Shown one piece after another: positions 40,175 through 51,069 of a stretch of DNA of 64,000 nucleotides. The notes below the pieces were generated by a model. That model saw nothing but the letters and a program-made list of their open reading frames with translations. It was not told where the DNA came from and searched no databases. Made by a program: the position numbers and the translations under genes. The stretch is from Tranzscheliella williamsii (taxonomy: Eukaryota > Basidiomycota > Ustilaginomycetes > Ustilaginales > Ustilaginaceae), in contig JALBYF010000006.1 of the NCBI GenBank assembly GCA_023212725.1, forward strand, positions 248,001-312,000, written 5' to 3'. Numbering within the stretch: position 1 is the first letter of the stretch; each line of letters starts with the position of its first letter.

Positions 40175-42121
40175 CTAGTCCCTCTTTTGAATCAGGCTGG
40201 GCTCCTCGAGGCCGATGCCGACACCAGCATTTTGCGGGTCGGCCGAGTGCGGCAGCTCGTTGGGGCGGCTGACGGGGGTAAAGTGGTGGTGCGAGCCAGG
40301 CGCAGAACGCTTCTCGTCGTGCAGCTCGGACGAGGTGGAGGCGCGCGCCTCGACGTCCTCCTCGCCGTACATGGCGGCGCGCTCGTTCTCGATCTGCTCC
40401 TGGCGCTCCTGCGCCATGCGTTGCGTCTCGCGACGGCCCTCGAGGTAAAACTCGATCTCGTCCTCGGTCATCTGCCAGAACTTGTAGTTGCCGGTCATCA
40501 CCTTCCGCATCCAAGGCGGAAGAATGGCCCAGAAGCCAGTCGAGTCGTCGTTGGCCGAAACCATGCGCGCTCCCCACGGCTCCTTCATCGTGTGCCATCC
40601 GTCGGGGATGACGCGCCCGCTTGTTGCCTTGCCAATCGCCCAAGGGAAGATGTTGAGCGCAATGTAGGTGCAGATACCAGCGATCAGACCGTAGGCAATG
40701 TTGTAGAAGAGCGGAATGCCAATGATCGTGATAAAGGCGGGGATGGCATCTCCGACGTACGACCAGTTGATCTGGGCAGTGTTGGACGCCATCATCGAGC
40801 CGACAATGACCAGGGTAGAGCCGGTGGCCCACGAAGGGAAGGAGGCAAAGATAGGAGCAAAGAAGAGCGAGAGGAAAAACATGAAGGCGACAACGACACC
40901 GGTGATACCAGTTCGGCCACCCTCAGCAATACCGGAAGCGGACTCGACAAAGGCGGTGTTGGGGGAGCATCCGACAAGCGAGCCGATAGAGATGGCAACG
41001 GCGTCGGAGAGGTAAGCGGCTGACGAGCCCTCGAAATCGCCGGTGCGGGCGTCCATGAGACCGGCATGTGAGGCCATGGCGTAAAGCGTACCGGTAGTGT
41101 CGAGCAGATCAATGTAAAGGAACGAGATGAGCGCGTACCACACCTTGCCGGTACCGTAGCCGCTCCAGTCAATGTTCTTGGGTCCAAGCTTGCCGAGACC
41201 ATTCCAGTTGGCGACCTGCTTGAAGTAGTTGAAGCGATCATCACCGTCAGCGGTATGCGGGAAATAGGTGACGGCGGAGTTTCGGGGCCACGAGACAATG
41301 GAGACAAGCAGAATACCGATCAAGAAGGCACCCTTGACGCGGTAGAGAAGCATGAGAGCAGTGAAGATGCCGCCGAGCATAACACCGAGCCACATGGTAG
41401 GCGATTGCAATTTGTGGCTGTTGCAGAAACCGGTGGTGGGATCTTCGTACTGAACGGGGCAACCGCCGAGGCCGACCAGGTCCGAGAGGTCTCCTCCAAT
41501 GACTCCAAGACCGCTGGGACCAAGGCCGATGAAGGCAAGGTAGAAGCCGATACCGGCACCCGTGCTGAGCTTGATGCTATGAGGCAGGAGACGGGCGAGC
41601 CACTGTCGAATGCCAAAGAGGGAGAGAATGAAAAAGATCCAGCCTTCGAGCCAGACGGCCGAGAGCGCCTGGCTGTAAGGGATGATACCGTTTCCGGCGG
41701 TACCGACAATGGTGTAGGCGAAATAAGCATTGACACCGAGACCGGGGGCAAGACCGAGAGGCATGTTGGCGAAGACGGCCATTAAAAGAGTACCAACACA
41801 GGCAGAGATGGCGGTGGCGAAGACGTAGTCGCGTTGAAGAACGGCAATGCATTGCTGATATGCGTCGTCATTCTTGCAAACAGGATCAGCTTCGGTGTTG
41901 GGGCAGTCACAAGGACCACCGGAAGCGCTAAGGATGCTGGCGTTCACCGAGAGGATATAGGCCATGGCGGCAAAAGTGACGAGGCCGGCGCGGATCTCGG
42001 TGATGAAGCGAGAGCCGGGCCGAGAAAGGGGATGACCAGATCCATCGAGCCGGAAATAGTAGCCCACCGGCGAGGTGGCTACGCCCCTGTTGATGGTGTT
42101 GACGATCTGAGGCAGGCCCAT
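40175..42121 (-). CDS. azgA: AzgA-type purine (adenine/hypoxanthine/guanine) permease
   Basis: A 648-residue polytopic membrane protein, single exon. The opening FRLDGSGHPLSRPGSRFITEIRAGLVTFAAMAYILSVN is typical of AzgA/NCS2-like transporters. Further signatures are NMPLGLAPGLGVNAYFAYT, the substrate-region LYIDLLDTTGTLYAMA and GCSPNTAFVESASGIAEGGRTG. About 12-14 hydrophobic segments occur between residues 45 and 500. A hydrophilic C-terminal tail follows, with a Glu/Arg-rich helix (EGRRETQRMAQERQEQIENER) that may serve in turnover. These are H+/purine symporters of the plasma membrane. Hypoxanthine/adenine/guanine specificity is the family expectation, not shown here. Confidence 0.94.
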   Translation of the reverse strand: MGLPQIVNTINRGVATSPVGYYFRLDGSGHPLSRPGSRFITEIRAGLVTFAAMAYILSVNASILSASGGPCDCPNTEADPVCKNDDAYQQCIAVLQRDYVFATAISACVGTLLMAVFANMPLGLAPGLGVNAYFAYTIVGTAGNGIIPYSQALSAVWLEGWIFFILSLFGIRQWLARLLPHSIKLSTGAGIGFYLAFIGLGPSGLGVIGGDLSDLVGLGGCPVQYEDPTTGFCNSHKLQSPTMWLGVMLGGIFTALMLLYRVKGAFLIGILLVSIVSWPRNSAVTYFPHTADGDDRFNYFKQVANWNGLGKLGPKNIDWSGYGTGKVWYALISFLYIDLLDTTGTLYAMASHAGLMDARTGDFEGSSAAYLSDAVAISIGSLVGCSPNTAFVESASGIAEGGRTGITGVVVAFMFFLSLFFAPIFASFPSWATGSTLVIVGSMMASNTAQINWSYVGDAIPAFITIIGIPLFYNIAYGLIAGICTYIALNIFPWAIGKATSGRVIPDGWHTMKEPWGARMVSANDDSTGFWAILPPWMRKVMTGNYKFWQMTEDEIEFYLEGRRETQRMAQERQEQIENERAAMYGEEDVEARASTSSELHDEKRSAPGSHHHFTPVSRPNELPHSADPQNAGVGIGLEEPSLIQKRD

Positions 42122-44355
42122 GATGTATTATACAGTCTCGAAAGCACTGCGGGAATCTGAAGGCTGATACGGATACAGAAAGCCGGGACGAAGAAGAGAC
42201 AGGGCTCGTGACAGGCCAAGCCTGAAGGGCCAGAGAAGGCGTCGGAAAGAGGAGCGTTGACTGGCGGACGTTGTCAAGGGGCACGGAAGCAAGAGGAAAA
42301 GACGGTCTGGAGAGGCTGGTTTTATTCACATTGATGAGAGGCGAGCGTGTGCCAGTCATCGTTCCAACCAATCGTCCAGCCCGCCAGGAAGAAGCGCATG
42401 GGCAGACGGACATCTGGCTCGGATGGACAGCGGGCGAGAACCGAGAAGGCGAGCGGTGCAGTGCCGGTGTAGTGCTGGTTTGGGCCAACAGCGACGAGGC
42501 GAGATGTGCTACAGCGACGAGGCGAAATTGCTACGCCGACGGAAGGGACGCGAACGGCAAGAATGGCAAGAACGGCAAGGATCAAGAAAGGGCTGGCGCT
42601 GTGGCATCTCAGCTGAGGCAGACGGAGAACGGCGAACCTAATCGGTGGCCGTGACTAAGACGGGAAAAAAACGACGAACTGCACTTCCCACACGGGCAGC
42701 ACGTCCACAAGGGTCGAGACTGGCAGATACGGCCGGTCTTGAACTGTGGCCGAGCCGAGCTGCCAGACAGGCTTAAACGCTGCTCGCAAGATAACCAACT
42801 TCATTTACTTTGTATTTCCCATGTGTGTGTTCTGGTGAAAGGCAAGGGATAACCCGAAACGCGCGTGGATGGATTACGATGCAAAAGAAAGCTGCGAGAT
42901 AGGCGAGTTTCGTGTATCTTCGGGCTGCAGCAGGGCATTTCGCTACCGTTCCTACCGCGGCTGGCGGACATCTAGCTGCGGATTCGCCCGAAAATGGAAC
43001 GAAATTCCTTCCCTTTTTGTGGCTAGTTGCAGCCAAGTAGTGAGACAGCCAGTTCGACAGCCCACGTCGAGCTGCAATCACAATCCCAATCACATCGCAG
43101 AACTACACTCACACTCACACTGTCAAGCAATGGCTTGCTCAGATTCCCTAAATCACCGGTGCGGCGTGCACATGTCAGCGCACTAAGGTGTCAAAGCGCT
43201 GCGTCTAGAAAGCGCAAGCGCAAGCGCAAATCATGCTTGCCATGAGGAAGCAGACCTCGCCCCGCTACGGAGAACAGCGAGCTGGGACGGACCTCCCCGC
43301 CATCGGTGTCCGCCGTAGAGATAAAGGATGCGGACGGCAGAGAACTGTGGCGGCGCGTGCGAGCGACGATCCCGCTTATCGTACAGCAACGCCGACCAAC
43401 CACGATGAGCCGTGGTGACGGGCAAAGTGGCAGAGGAGCAGCACCCCCACCCTCTCGCAGAATGTGTTGCTGGCCGTGTGCATGTGTTCAGTTACTCTCC
43501 TTCCTGCAGTTTAGTCCTGCAGTTGCTGCAGTCGAGGCGCAAATCTATGCCGAATACTGGTCATCTGTCATTTTGGCTGCGATTCTCGCGGCTTTTACGC
43601 GTTTAGCGCGACGAGGCTCGGCCGAAGTGCCTATTTTGGTTTCTAAGCGGCCGCAGGTCCGATCATCCGCCCGATCCATTAGCGCTGCATCGGGTGCAAG
43701 ATCGGCACCTGGCCGCCCTTGACTGCATTCACCATCACGGTCAAGTGTATGGCTTATACGTCTACGAAGATGGGCCAGCGATATCTGCTACGTCAATGAT
43801 GAAACGTACCCAGTCTGCTTCGTCTGCACTACTACATCTGCTGCACTTCCGTCGAGACGCCGCCGGACAGCGGAACCAATCCGATGACGCTAGCAAGCCC
43901 TTCACGCTCGTCGCTGGTTGGTCCCACATCTACCCCGCTTCGGCCATCTCCGAGCTGTTATCTAAGTAGCTCCGCAGCTTCTTCCGTATCTACCTCCGCA
44001 GCTTCTTCCGTACCTTCCTTCGTTGCCCCGCTTTTCCAGCCCACCTTTATCCGCATTTGCCGCTGTCTTCTGTTCCTTGCCTGCAAGCCACTGAATCTTC
44101 TTATCTGCTATCACGCTTACAATCTCTCGAGACCCCTCGTCAATGGGATTGCGTCCACTGAGCCCGTCATTGCACATCCCGCCTGCAATTGGCCCGCAAG
44201 ACCCTTCGAGGTCTTACGGTCCCGCCGACAACCTTCCCAGGTTTAGATCGATTCATGTGACTCGCTCCGCCAGGAACGGTTGTGATGAGTGAGTGTCTCG
44301 TGATAACAGACGGCAGGGAAGAGCATACGCAAGGGGTTCCAGCGCGCCGGTCCTT
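42122..44355. other. 2.2 kb gene-free region with small repeats
   Basis: Lies between the AzgA permease start and the stop of the ABC transporter gene. Its left part must hold the permease promoter. Open frames present on both strands lack any recognisable domain. Short repeats are visible: two copies of CAGCGACGAGGCGA at about 42489-42525 and a 24-bp tandem repeat at 43970-44014. No tRNA was seen. Confidence 0.5.
43970..44014 (+). repeat. 24-bp tandem repeat, two copies
   Basis: CTCCGCAGCTTCTTCCGTAT followed by four variable bases occurs twice head to tail, the second copy ending slightly changed. Non-coding as far as I can tell. Confidence 0.85.
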
Positions 44356-47300
44356 TCAGACGCATTTATGCTCGGCCGCAAGCGCCCAGAACTCGCCCCG
44401 CGCCTTCAGCAGCTGTTGCGGGCTGCCCATCTCGATGCACGTACCGGCTGACATGCAGATGATCTGGTCAAAGTCGATGATCGTAGCGATCCTATGGGCT
44501 ACCGCAATGATGGTGCAGTCCGAAAACTGCGTCGCTAGCACGTCCTGCACCGCCGTGTCCGTCTCCATGTCCATCGCACTCGTCGCTTCGTCCAGCACCA
44601 GGATTTTTCGCTTGCGCAGAATCGCACGAGCTAGCGATAGCAGCTGCTTCTGCCCCGAGCTGATGAATGCGTCACCGCTCAGGAGCACTTCCTCCAGCTG
44701 ATTCTCCAGCTTCTTGACAAAGTCGACCAGATGACTTCTCCGCAGCGCTTCCCAGAGTTCATCGTCGCTGCAGAGGCCCTCGGGGTCCAGGTTTTCACGC
44801 ACCGTAGAAGCCATCACCAGCGGGTTCTGCGGCACAATCGTCATCTGAGATCGCAGAGCGCGAGATGACATCTCCGAAATCGACTTGCCATCGATCAGAA
44901 TCGCACCCGATCGCATATCGATCATCTTGAAGAGCGCCAGAAGAGTGGTACTTTTGCCGGAGCCACTTCGGCCCACAATGCCCAAACGCTTGCCTGCAGG
45001 TAGCGTAAAACTCAGATCCTTGACCGCGGGCTCCAGCTCGCTGCCGTAAGAAACCGTGACGTGGTCGAAAAGTACTTTTCCAGTGAATGTTTCCTCCGCC
45101 GCATTGTTCTGGGTAAAGTCTTCTTCGGGATCGATATCAATTAACTCCCGCACCCGCTCGAGGGCAACACCTGCGATCTCGACCTCGGTAATGCAGATGA
45201 TGAGGTGGTTCAGCAAAAAGCCCAGGGTTGTAGCCTGTACGAGTGCGACACCAAAGACACCCGCCTGAGAAGAATGTCGCAGCACAACGACCAGAAGAAC
45301 CAGCATCACATTGACCACCGTGGTCAACAAAAGGAGCCACGTTTGCAGCCACCTTCGCACTACCAAGAGGTGGTAGTATGGCTTTTGAGATTCGTCCAGG
45401 GACCTCGTATTCAAGTCGATCAAAGGAGCCTGTCGCTTCAGTCCGCGTACTGTGGCCAAACCGGCAGCAGACGAAGTCTCGCTGAACAGCGTGTATAGAG
45501 GACTCTTGGCAGCCATTTCCAGACGGCGGAGCTGACGGCTGGAAGGAAGATAAAGCCGTTGCATGGCGAGAGACAATGCGATCAGGCCTGCACCAAGGAA
45601 AGTTAGATAGGGTGCTGGGATGACCATAGTGATCAGCGCGCCCAGAACGGCGAAGCCGGTGTGACCCACGTTCACAAGAGCCATCGGAAAGGTCTGATCG
45701 ATGTTGAAGAGATCCTGCGAAAATCGGTTGGTGATCTGTCCCGACGTCCACTTGTGGAAGAAGGAAACGGGAGCCGCCAGGACAGCCTTCAGTTGCGCAG
45801 CGTGTAGGCGGTTCCCAGCCGACAAGGGGCCCCAAACCATCATCGCCCAGAAGCCTATCGCAAGGAACCCGGCATTGGCGGGTGTCAGGACGACGAAGCC
45901 GGCGATCCAAGCACCCATCTTCCGGAACGGGTGACCCTCTTGCTCTCTTGCCCACGCCTGGAGGTAATACGGCACGCTGATTCCGGCGAGGTTGGATAGC
46001 ATAGCGCTTATGAGAAAAATGCCAAAGTTCGCAATACCTACCGCTTTGAAGTACATGGCATAGACTTTCCACCCGACCGAGCCCGTCATGACAGCTTCTG
46101 GCTTAGTCACCGCTCCTGCCTTTACGCGGGTCTCCTTCTCGGTCGGTTGGGGCGGTCGTTGCGAATCCAGGCTGGCTCGAGATAGCGCGTCCTTGCCCTT
46201 CATGGAGAGCTCTTCGTACTTGCCTTGTTCGGCGATCCTTCCCGCGTCAATGCGAATGACAAGAGCGGCGTGGTGAAGAAGATGCACCGCATTGGTGGCC
46301 ATGATCACCGTCTTGTCGCGCAAAAGACCGGCCGGCCCCATCAGTGATCGCCACATGTGGGCAGCCGTCTCAGCGTCGAGGGCGCTGGTAATGTCGTCCA
46401 GGATAAACGTTTCGGCGTCACTGTAAATGGCTCGAGCAACGGCAAGTCTCTGCCGCTGGCCGCCACTAAGCGAACTGGCGTCGGTAGCATCACCGTCCTT
46501 CATGACCTCGATATCTTGTTCAAGCGCACATGCCTTTATGGCAGCGATGTACCGCTCTTCGTGATAGTCCCCTGTCGCGAAAATGATGTTTTCTCGAATG
46601 GATCGCTTCTCCTGCAACCATGCATCCTGACTTACATACGCCACGCGATCGGCCAGGATGGGCAGATGCTGCCTCCCCTTGATCAGGTCGCTTTCAGCCA
46701 GCATGGCTTGCAATAGCGTTGATTTTCCTTGACCGAGACGCCCACAGATCATAGTCAATGCGTTTCGCGGAACCTCGACATTGACATCGGTGAGCACTGT
46801 TTCGTTCGACCATCCCAGACTGGCGTTGACAAACTTGACGGCATAATCGGTGTCTCCCTGGTCCGCATTGTCGTCGGCAGCAAGGAGAGCTTCCGCCACG
46901 TTAGGTCTATCCTGACTTCGGAGGAACTCCTCGACTCGCTTGACGCTAGCCCAAGCTTGTAAGAGGGAAGAGTACTGTTGCCCCAGCTTCAAAAGCGGAT
47001 CCTGCAGAATGCTGAAGATCGTTAGAGTAGTAATGACGGTATTGAGATCGAATCTTTGGGAGCCGCTTAGTTTGTCCACGATGATCAGCGTAATAAACGT
47101 AGTAATGCCTAGCAACTCCGACACCGCGTTGGTGAAGGCGACAACGCCGGTTACACTTCTACCCATCGAAGCAAGTCGATCCATTTCGATTCTGCGGGCT
47201 TGATTGATGTTACGATATAGAAGTGGCTCGTATGCTGAGAGCTTGACTCCCTTGATGTCAGAGACAACGCTGCTGGTCAAATTGACTCGCTTATCGGTTG

Positions 47301-48849
47301 CGGCACTCCAAGCGCCTTGCTTGCCGCCGAGACCTCTACTGGCCAGGGGTGTGAGGAAGAAGCAGAAGAGAACAGAAGCGATCGAGGCCAAGAAAACCAG
47401 TCCAAGCTGGTTGTAGAGCAAATAGCAGCCTACGGTGATGGTGACTATGGCACTCCAAAGAGAATGGATGATATCCACGCACTTGACGATACGCTCGCTG
47501 TCGACACTCATCAAGTTGGCCGCTTTGCCGCCTCCGCTAGTGCGAGCGGTCTTGACGTGCAGATTGAGGCCCTTGCGGTAGATGGCTTCGACATAGGACC
47601 CGCGAACCTGGGTCATCAGCTGCGAGCAGCTGTACCAATACTGTCCAGTGGCTAGCGCTTGAACCAGATATAGACACGCATAGGCACCCACAAGCCCCCA
47701 ACCGTAAACCACAGGTTGTGGCGTGGCATCGCCGTTTTCTGTAGAGTAGGATTGGACAAAGGCAAGGGTTGCGGAGACGAGAAAAGGTTGCGCAAGCTCA
47801 GCGGCAGTAATGATGATTTTCCATGGCACGGGCGCCAATGTGGCTGCGGGAAAGGCCCTCAGCGTTGCATATAACAAGCCGTAGTCATTCTGTTTCGGTG
47901 GCAAGTCCGTGCTTGCCGTGGAGTCGAGGCCGGGCGAGAAGGTTGAAGGTGGCGAAAGCTTCTCCATAGCCAGACTCTCATGGCTGAATCTATTCAGTTT
48001 GGTATCAGCCGTTGGATGGTACTCGTATGCGGTCTCACATGTCTGCTGTGTCAAGGGCACGCCAGTCCAGCTACTGATGAAGCGATTCGACAAAAATTGT
48101 CCATGAAACTCAGGCTTGAGGTCGTCGAGGTCCTTCATCTCGAGCGGTCGTCGGTACCCCTTCCAAAGGAGAGGCATGGCCCAGACGAAGAAAAGCCGGG
48201 AGAAGAAGCTGGCCCTGGCCTCATGAGTGAGACGACCATCGGATGGCTGCATCCCCTTGGCGTTTTCGGTAGCAAGCATCAACGCCTTGAAGCCGAAGGA
48301 AAGTAGATAGACATAGAAGAAGGGCGACGAGCGAGCCGCTGGGATTGCGTTGAAAGTACGAATGCGGCAAGCATCAAAGAGCAGACCTGCGAAAAGCCAG
48401 AGCGGCAAGATCATCATACCGCCGCGAGTCCTGCGACGCTCCCAGATGGAAGCTGGGACCGCAACAAGGGCGGCGATAAAAGCCAAGATACTGCCAGGGT
48501 AGATGGTTGGTACCTCAAGAACCTGTCGAAGGTGCTCTGCCGAAGGGACTGCCAGCAGTATCACTAGTGCGAGGTTGAGTAGAGCGTGGATACTCGCGGC
48601 ACAGGCGCCTGCAAGACTGACGGAATCCGAGTGGGGAAGACATATTGCCGCAGGAAGACGATGCTGTGAAGCCACGGGAATGTCTGCCTTGCGGTGAAGC
48701 TGATAGAGTCGAGCGAGTAACAGTACGATGGCAAGAGCAGAAGGCAAGATCAGCAAGACGACGTTAGAGAACGTCACTGTAAAGTCGAAGAAGCGGCAAT
48801 CCGATACGGGGGTGAAGAGGGCATCGTTGCAGAAACGGGCCGACATCAC
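44356..48849 (-). CDS. Full-length ABCC (MRP/YCF1-like) transporter
   Basis: A 1497-residue ABC exporter with an extra N-terminal membrane domain (about residues 1-200), TMD1, NBD1, TMD2 and NBD2. NBD1 has Walker A GRLGQGKST (near 700), signature LSGGQRQR (near 795) and Walker B ILDDITSALD, with Asp instead of the catalytic Glu. NBD2 has Walker A GRSGSGKST (near 1290), a variant signature ISSGQKQ and Walker B LVLDEATSAMD with the Glu intact. This asymmetry is normal for ABCC proteins. They export glutathione conjugates, drugs or metabolites at the plasma or vacuolar membrane. The two consecutive Met codons at the start make 48849 or 48846 equally possible. The substrate is unknown. Confidence 0.95.
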   Translation of the reverse strand: MMSARFCNDALFTPVSDCRFFDFTVTFSNVVLLILPSALAIVLLLARLYQLHRKADIPVASQHRLPAAICLPHSDSVSLAGACAASIHALLNLALVILLAVPSAEHLRQVLEVPTIYPGSILAFIAALVAVPASIWERRRTRGGMMILPLWLFAGLLFDACRIRTFNAIPAARSSPFFYVYLLSFGFKALMLATENAKGMQPSDGRLTHEARASFFSRLFFVWAMPLLWKGYRRPLEMKDLDDLKPEFHGQFLSNRFISSWTGVPLTQQTCETAYEYHPTADTKLNRFSHESLAMEKLSPPSTFSPGLDSTASTDLPPKQNDYGLLYATLRAFPAATLAPVPWKIIITAAELAQPFLVSATLAFVQSYSTENGDATPQPVVYGWGLVGAYACLYLVQALATGQYWYSCSQLMTQVRGSYVEAIYRKGLNLHVKTARTSGGGKAANLMSVDSERIVKCVDIIHSLWSAIVTITVGCYLLYNQLGLVFLASIASVLFCFFLTPLASRGLGGKQGAWSAATDKRVNLTSSVVSDIKGVKLSAYEPLLYRNINQARRIEMDRLASMGRSVTGVVAFTNAVSELLGITTFITLIIVDKLSGSQRFDLNTVITTLTIFSILQDPLLKLGQQYSSLLQAWASVKRVEEFLRSQDRPNVAEALLAADDNADQGDTDYAVKFVNASLGWSNETVLTDVNVEVPRNALTMICGRLGQGKSTLLQAMLAESDLIKGRQHLPILADRVAYVSQDAWLQEKRSIRENIIFATGDYHEERYIAAIKACALEQDIEVMKDGDATDASSLSGGQRQRLAVARAIYSDAETFILDDITSALDAETAAHMWRSLMGPAGLLRDKTVIMATNAVHLLHHAALVIRIDAGRIAEQGKYEELSMKGKDALSRASLDSQRPPQPTEKETRVKAGAVTKPEAVMTGSVGWKVYAMYFKAVGIANFGIFLISAMLSNLAGISVPYYLQAWAREQEGHPFRKMGAWIAGFVVLTPANAGFLAIGFWAMMVWGPLSAGNRLHAAQLKAVLAAPVSFFHKWTSGQITNRFSQDLFNIDQTFPMALVNVGHTGFAVLGALITMVIPAPYLTFLGAGLIALSLAMQRLYLPSSRQLRRLEMAAKSPLYTLFSETSSAAGLATVRGLKRQAPLIDLNTRSLDESQKPYYHLLVVRRWLQTWLLLLTTVVNVMLVLLVVVLRHSSQAGVFGVALVQATTLGFLLNHLIICITEVEIAGVALERVRELIDIDPEEDFTQNNAAEETFTGKVLFDHVTVSYGSELEPAVKDLSFTLPAGKRLGIVGRSGSGKSTTLLALFKMIDMRSGAILIDGKSISEMSSRALRSQMTIVPQNPLVMASTVRENLDPEGLCSDDELWEALRRSHLVDFVKKLENQLEEVLLSGDAFISSGQKQLLSLARAILRKRKILVLDEATSAMDMETDTAVQDVLATQFSDCTIIAVAHRIATIIDFDQIICMSAGTCIEMGSPQQLLKARGEFWALAAEHKCV

Positions 48850-49989
48850 AAACAGCTCCCAGACGGGTCCAAGTGGATTGCTAGGCTGTTTCGAGCAAGG
48901 AAATAGTGGATAGGAGGAAACAGGACAAAAGCAGGTCGGGAGGCCTGACGGAGAACCGACGAGAAGTGCAAGTGGGGCTGAGCGTTCAGTTATAAGGTAG
49001 TCATATCGACCGGCGGTGAGGCCTTGGACTGTCTGGCAGGAATACGAGATAAGCTTAAACCGCGGAGAACGGGACTTTGGCTTAAGCTTTTGTGACAGCG
49101 TCCACGGAGGAAGCCACTGTCAGCAAGGGGCGTGATATGCGATGATCGCTTCTATTCTGCTCACATCTTGGCTCGGCGTGGGCGAGGGTGGCAGCAATAG
49201 TAAGTGAGTGGCTCAGGGTCTGCGCAGTCCGAGCTGTCCAAACCGGCGCGCTGATTGGTCCGGAAGGGGCTCTTCCGTTGCACCTGAAATATGGCCATGG
49301 TCCCTTTCTCAGCGCCTGACTGACTGCGCACTCATCTCCGCATTACTATCAGGCTTATTACGCAGCACGCAAGAGGTGTGAGCGTCATCTCAACGAGTGT
49401 GCCCACCCTTTCACAAGCAGATGTGGGCATGGTGGCTTCAGCAATCAGTAGCTGTGACACGCACCCAATCGTGCTCTGCAGGGCATTGCACTCACCCGGA
49501 TTAGCAGGAGCAGTGCGCGTAGAAACGCGCCAAAGTTGCATTTGCTGTACTACTGGATCATCTTGTGATGGATGGTACTGGGTGATCTGCTCGCGGTGTG
49601 AGGCACTGACACGCCGATGCCATCTTGAACTACGAGGTTGAACGGCGCACTCGACAGCCGGGCGAGAGTGAGAGCCGCATCCTACAACGAAGTCATTCTT
49701 CGAGGCTGGTATCGAGCTGTGCGAAAAGATCGAAGGAAGAATTACGGCAGGCAAAGGCGAGAAAAAACGCGGACGAATACATAGAGGAGCACAGGGAAAG
49801 TCCTACAATACATCTTAGACAGAGGGACGGATACGCTGCCGGGGAGGCACTAGGCAGTCGAAACAAGGGCCGTGGCAGACACTAGGAAACACGGCGCTGG
49901 CAAGGTGGTGTCAGCACAGCAGCGACTACGGTCGGAAATGGCACCATGGCGATGTGCACACCTGGCTTCCGACGTAGGTACGGCTGTAG
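48850..49989. other. Intergenic region, promoter of the ABC transporter
   Basis: 1.1 kb between the start of the ABC transporter gene and the stop of the MARVEL-type gene, both leftward. Short frames on both strands are without similarity. No repeats or RNA genes were recognised. Confidence 0.5.
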
Positions 49990-51069
49990 CTAGTGGTAGC
50001 CGTAGCCAAGATTCGGGAGGGGAGGGGGAACGCCGGTACGGCTTGAGCCTAGCTGATAGTTGATCGCGGCGTAAGGGTCAACGGCGTACGCGCCGGGCGC
50101 GGCGGAGCCATAGCCGCCGCCCATGTCGTAAGAAGGTCGGTTATAGCCTGGAGTAGGACGTCCGTCCGCAAAAGGATCGGGTGTGTAGCTCGGAGTTACG
50201 CCATATCTCGCCTCGATGTCCGCGAGCGGGTTGCTGCCTCTTCGGTCATACGAAGACATCCGTCGGGCGCCACCCGTGCCATAGTGTCCGACACCTCCGT
50301 CGCCGTAATTGCCAGTCTTGGCCGCTTCATCGAACAAGTCATCGTCGTCTACGCCGTCGATGGGCTCAAACGCAGAGTCGTCGTTGGGATGGGTAAACGG
50401 CGGAATCCGGGGGCCGTTTTTCCGTTCTAGCTTCCACTGCCGCAAGAAGAGGACCAGCGATACAAGCCATGTAATCCATAAGAACCAGCAGAAGGCCGCT
50501 TCAGCGCGCTTGGTCCGGCAAAAGCCACCGAGCGCGTTGATGAAGTCGCCTTTGTCTTTGCCACCCGCGTGAGGGTCTTTGGTGGGATCCTTGCATCCGG
50601 CTGAAGTGTATGCTGAAACCGTTTGTGTTATGGCGAGGATGAGTAAGAGGAAGGCGAAAATGGCATTGCAGACCATGCCCACCCTGGCTTCGGCCAGCGC
50701 ACGTGCGGCACCCTTCATGGTCGTATAGCCCGAATGCTCGTAGACAATTGGCACGACGAGGAAGACGCCTGAAGCTAGCAAGCTCGCCGTCGCCAAGAAC
50801 AGAATCAGCCCGGTGAGACCGGATGGTTTTCCAACCCACTTGGCTTGGAAAACGGCGAGATAGATGGCGATCATCAGTGCGACAAAGGCGAAAAACACCT
50901 GCAGTGCACGCAGGATCATGTTGATACGAGCCGGTCTGTCATCTTGCGGCACTATGACCGCCTGCTGTCCGGCGCCATCGCTGCCAATGCCTTGACTGTA
51001 CGCGCCCCCTTGTGGCGAGCTCGATTCTAGTTTTCCCCACACCTTTTTCAGCGACATAAAGTCCGGCAT
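49990..51069 (-). CDS. MARVEL-like tetraspan membrane protein
   Basis: A 359-residue protein with four hydrophobic segments at roughly residues 52-72, 82-105, 128-150 and 190-210, the spacing of MARVEL/Nce102-like proteins. The second loop carries a Cys pair (SAGCKDPTKD and GGFCRTKR), as found in this group. The C-terminal 140 residues are cytosolic, Gly/Tyr/Pro-rich (repeated YG, GGYG) and probably disordered, after an acidic DDDDLFDEA motif. It probably lies in the plasma membrane or a related compartment, perhaps organising membrane domains. The precise subfamily is not assignable from the sequence alone. Confidence 0.8.
   Translation of the reverse strand: MPDFMSLKKVWGKLESSSPQGGAYSQGIGSDGAGQQAVIVPQDDRPARINMILRALQVFFAFVALMIAIYLAVFQAKWVGKPSGLTGLILFLATASLLASGVFLVVPIVYEHSGYTTMKGAARALAEARVGMVCNAIFAFLLLILAITQTVSAYTSAGCKDPTKDPHAGGKDKGDFINALGGFCRTKRAEAAFCWFLWITWLVSLVLFLRQWKLERKNGPRIPPFTHPNDDSAFEPIDGVDDDDLFDEAAKTGNYGDGGVGHYGTGGARRMSSYDRRGSNPLADIEARYGVTPSYTPDPFADGRPTPGYNRPSYDMGGGYGSAAPGAYAVDPYAAINYQLGSSRTGVPPPLPNLGYGYH

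Noticed and set aside
40187..41023. 278-codon rightward frame opposite the AzgA permease
   Set aside because: Shadow of the permease coding strand; low-complexity charged product.
43306..43722. 138-codon frame in the AzgA-ABC intergenic region
   Set aside because: No similarity and no upstream signals; probably chance in GC-rich DNA.
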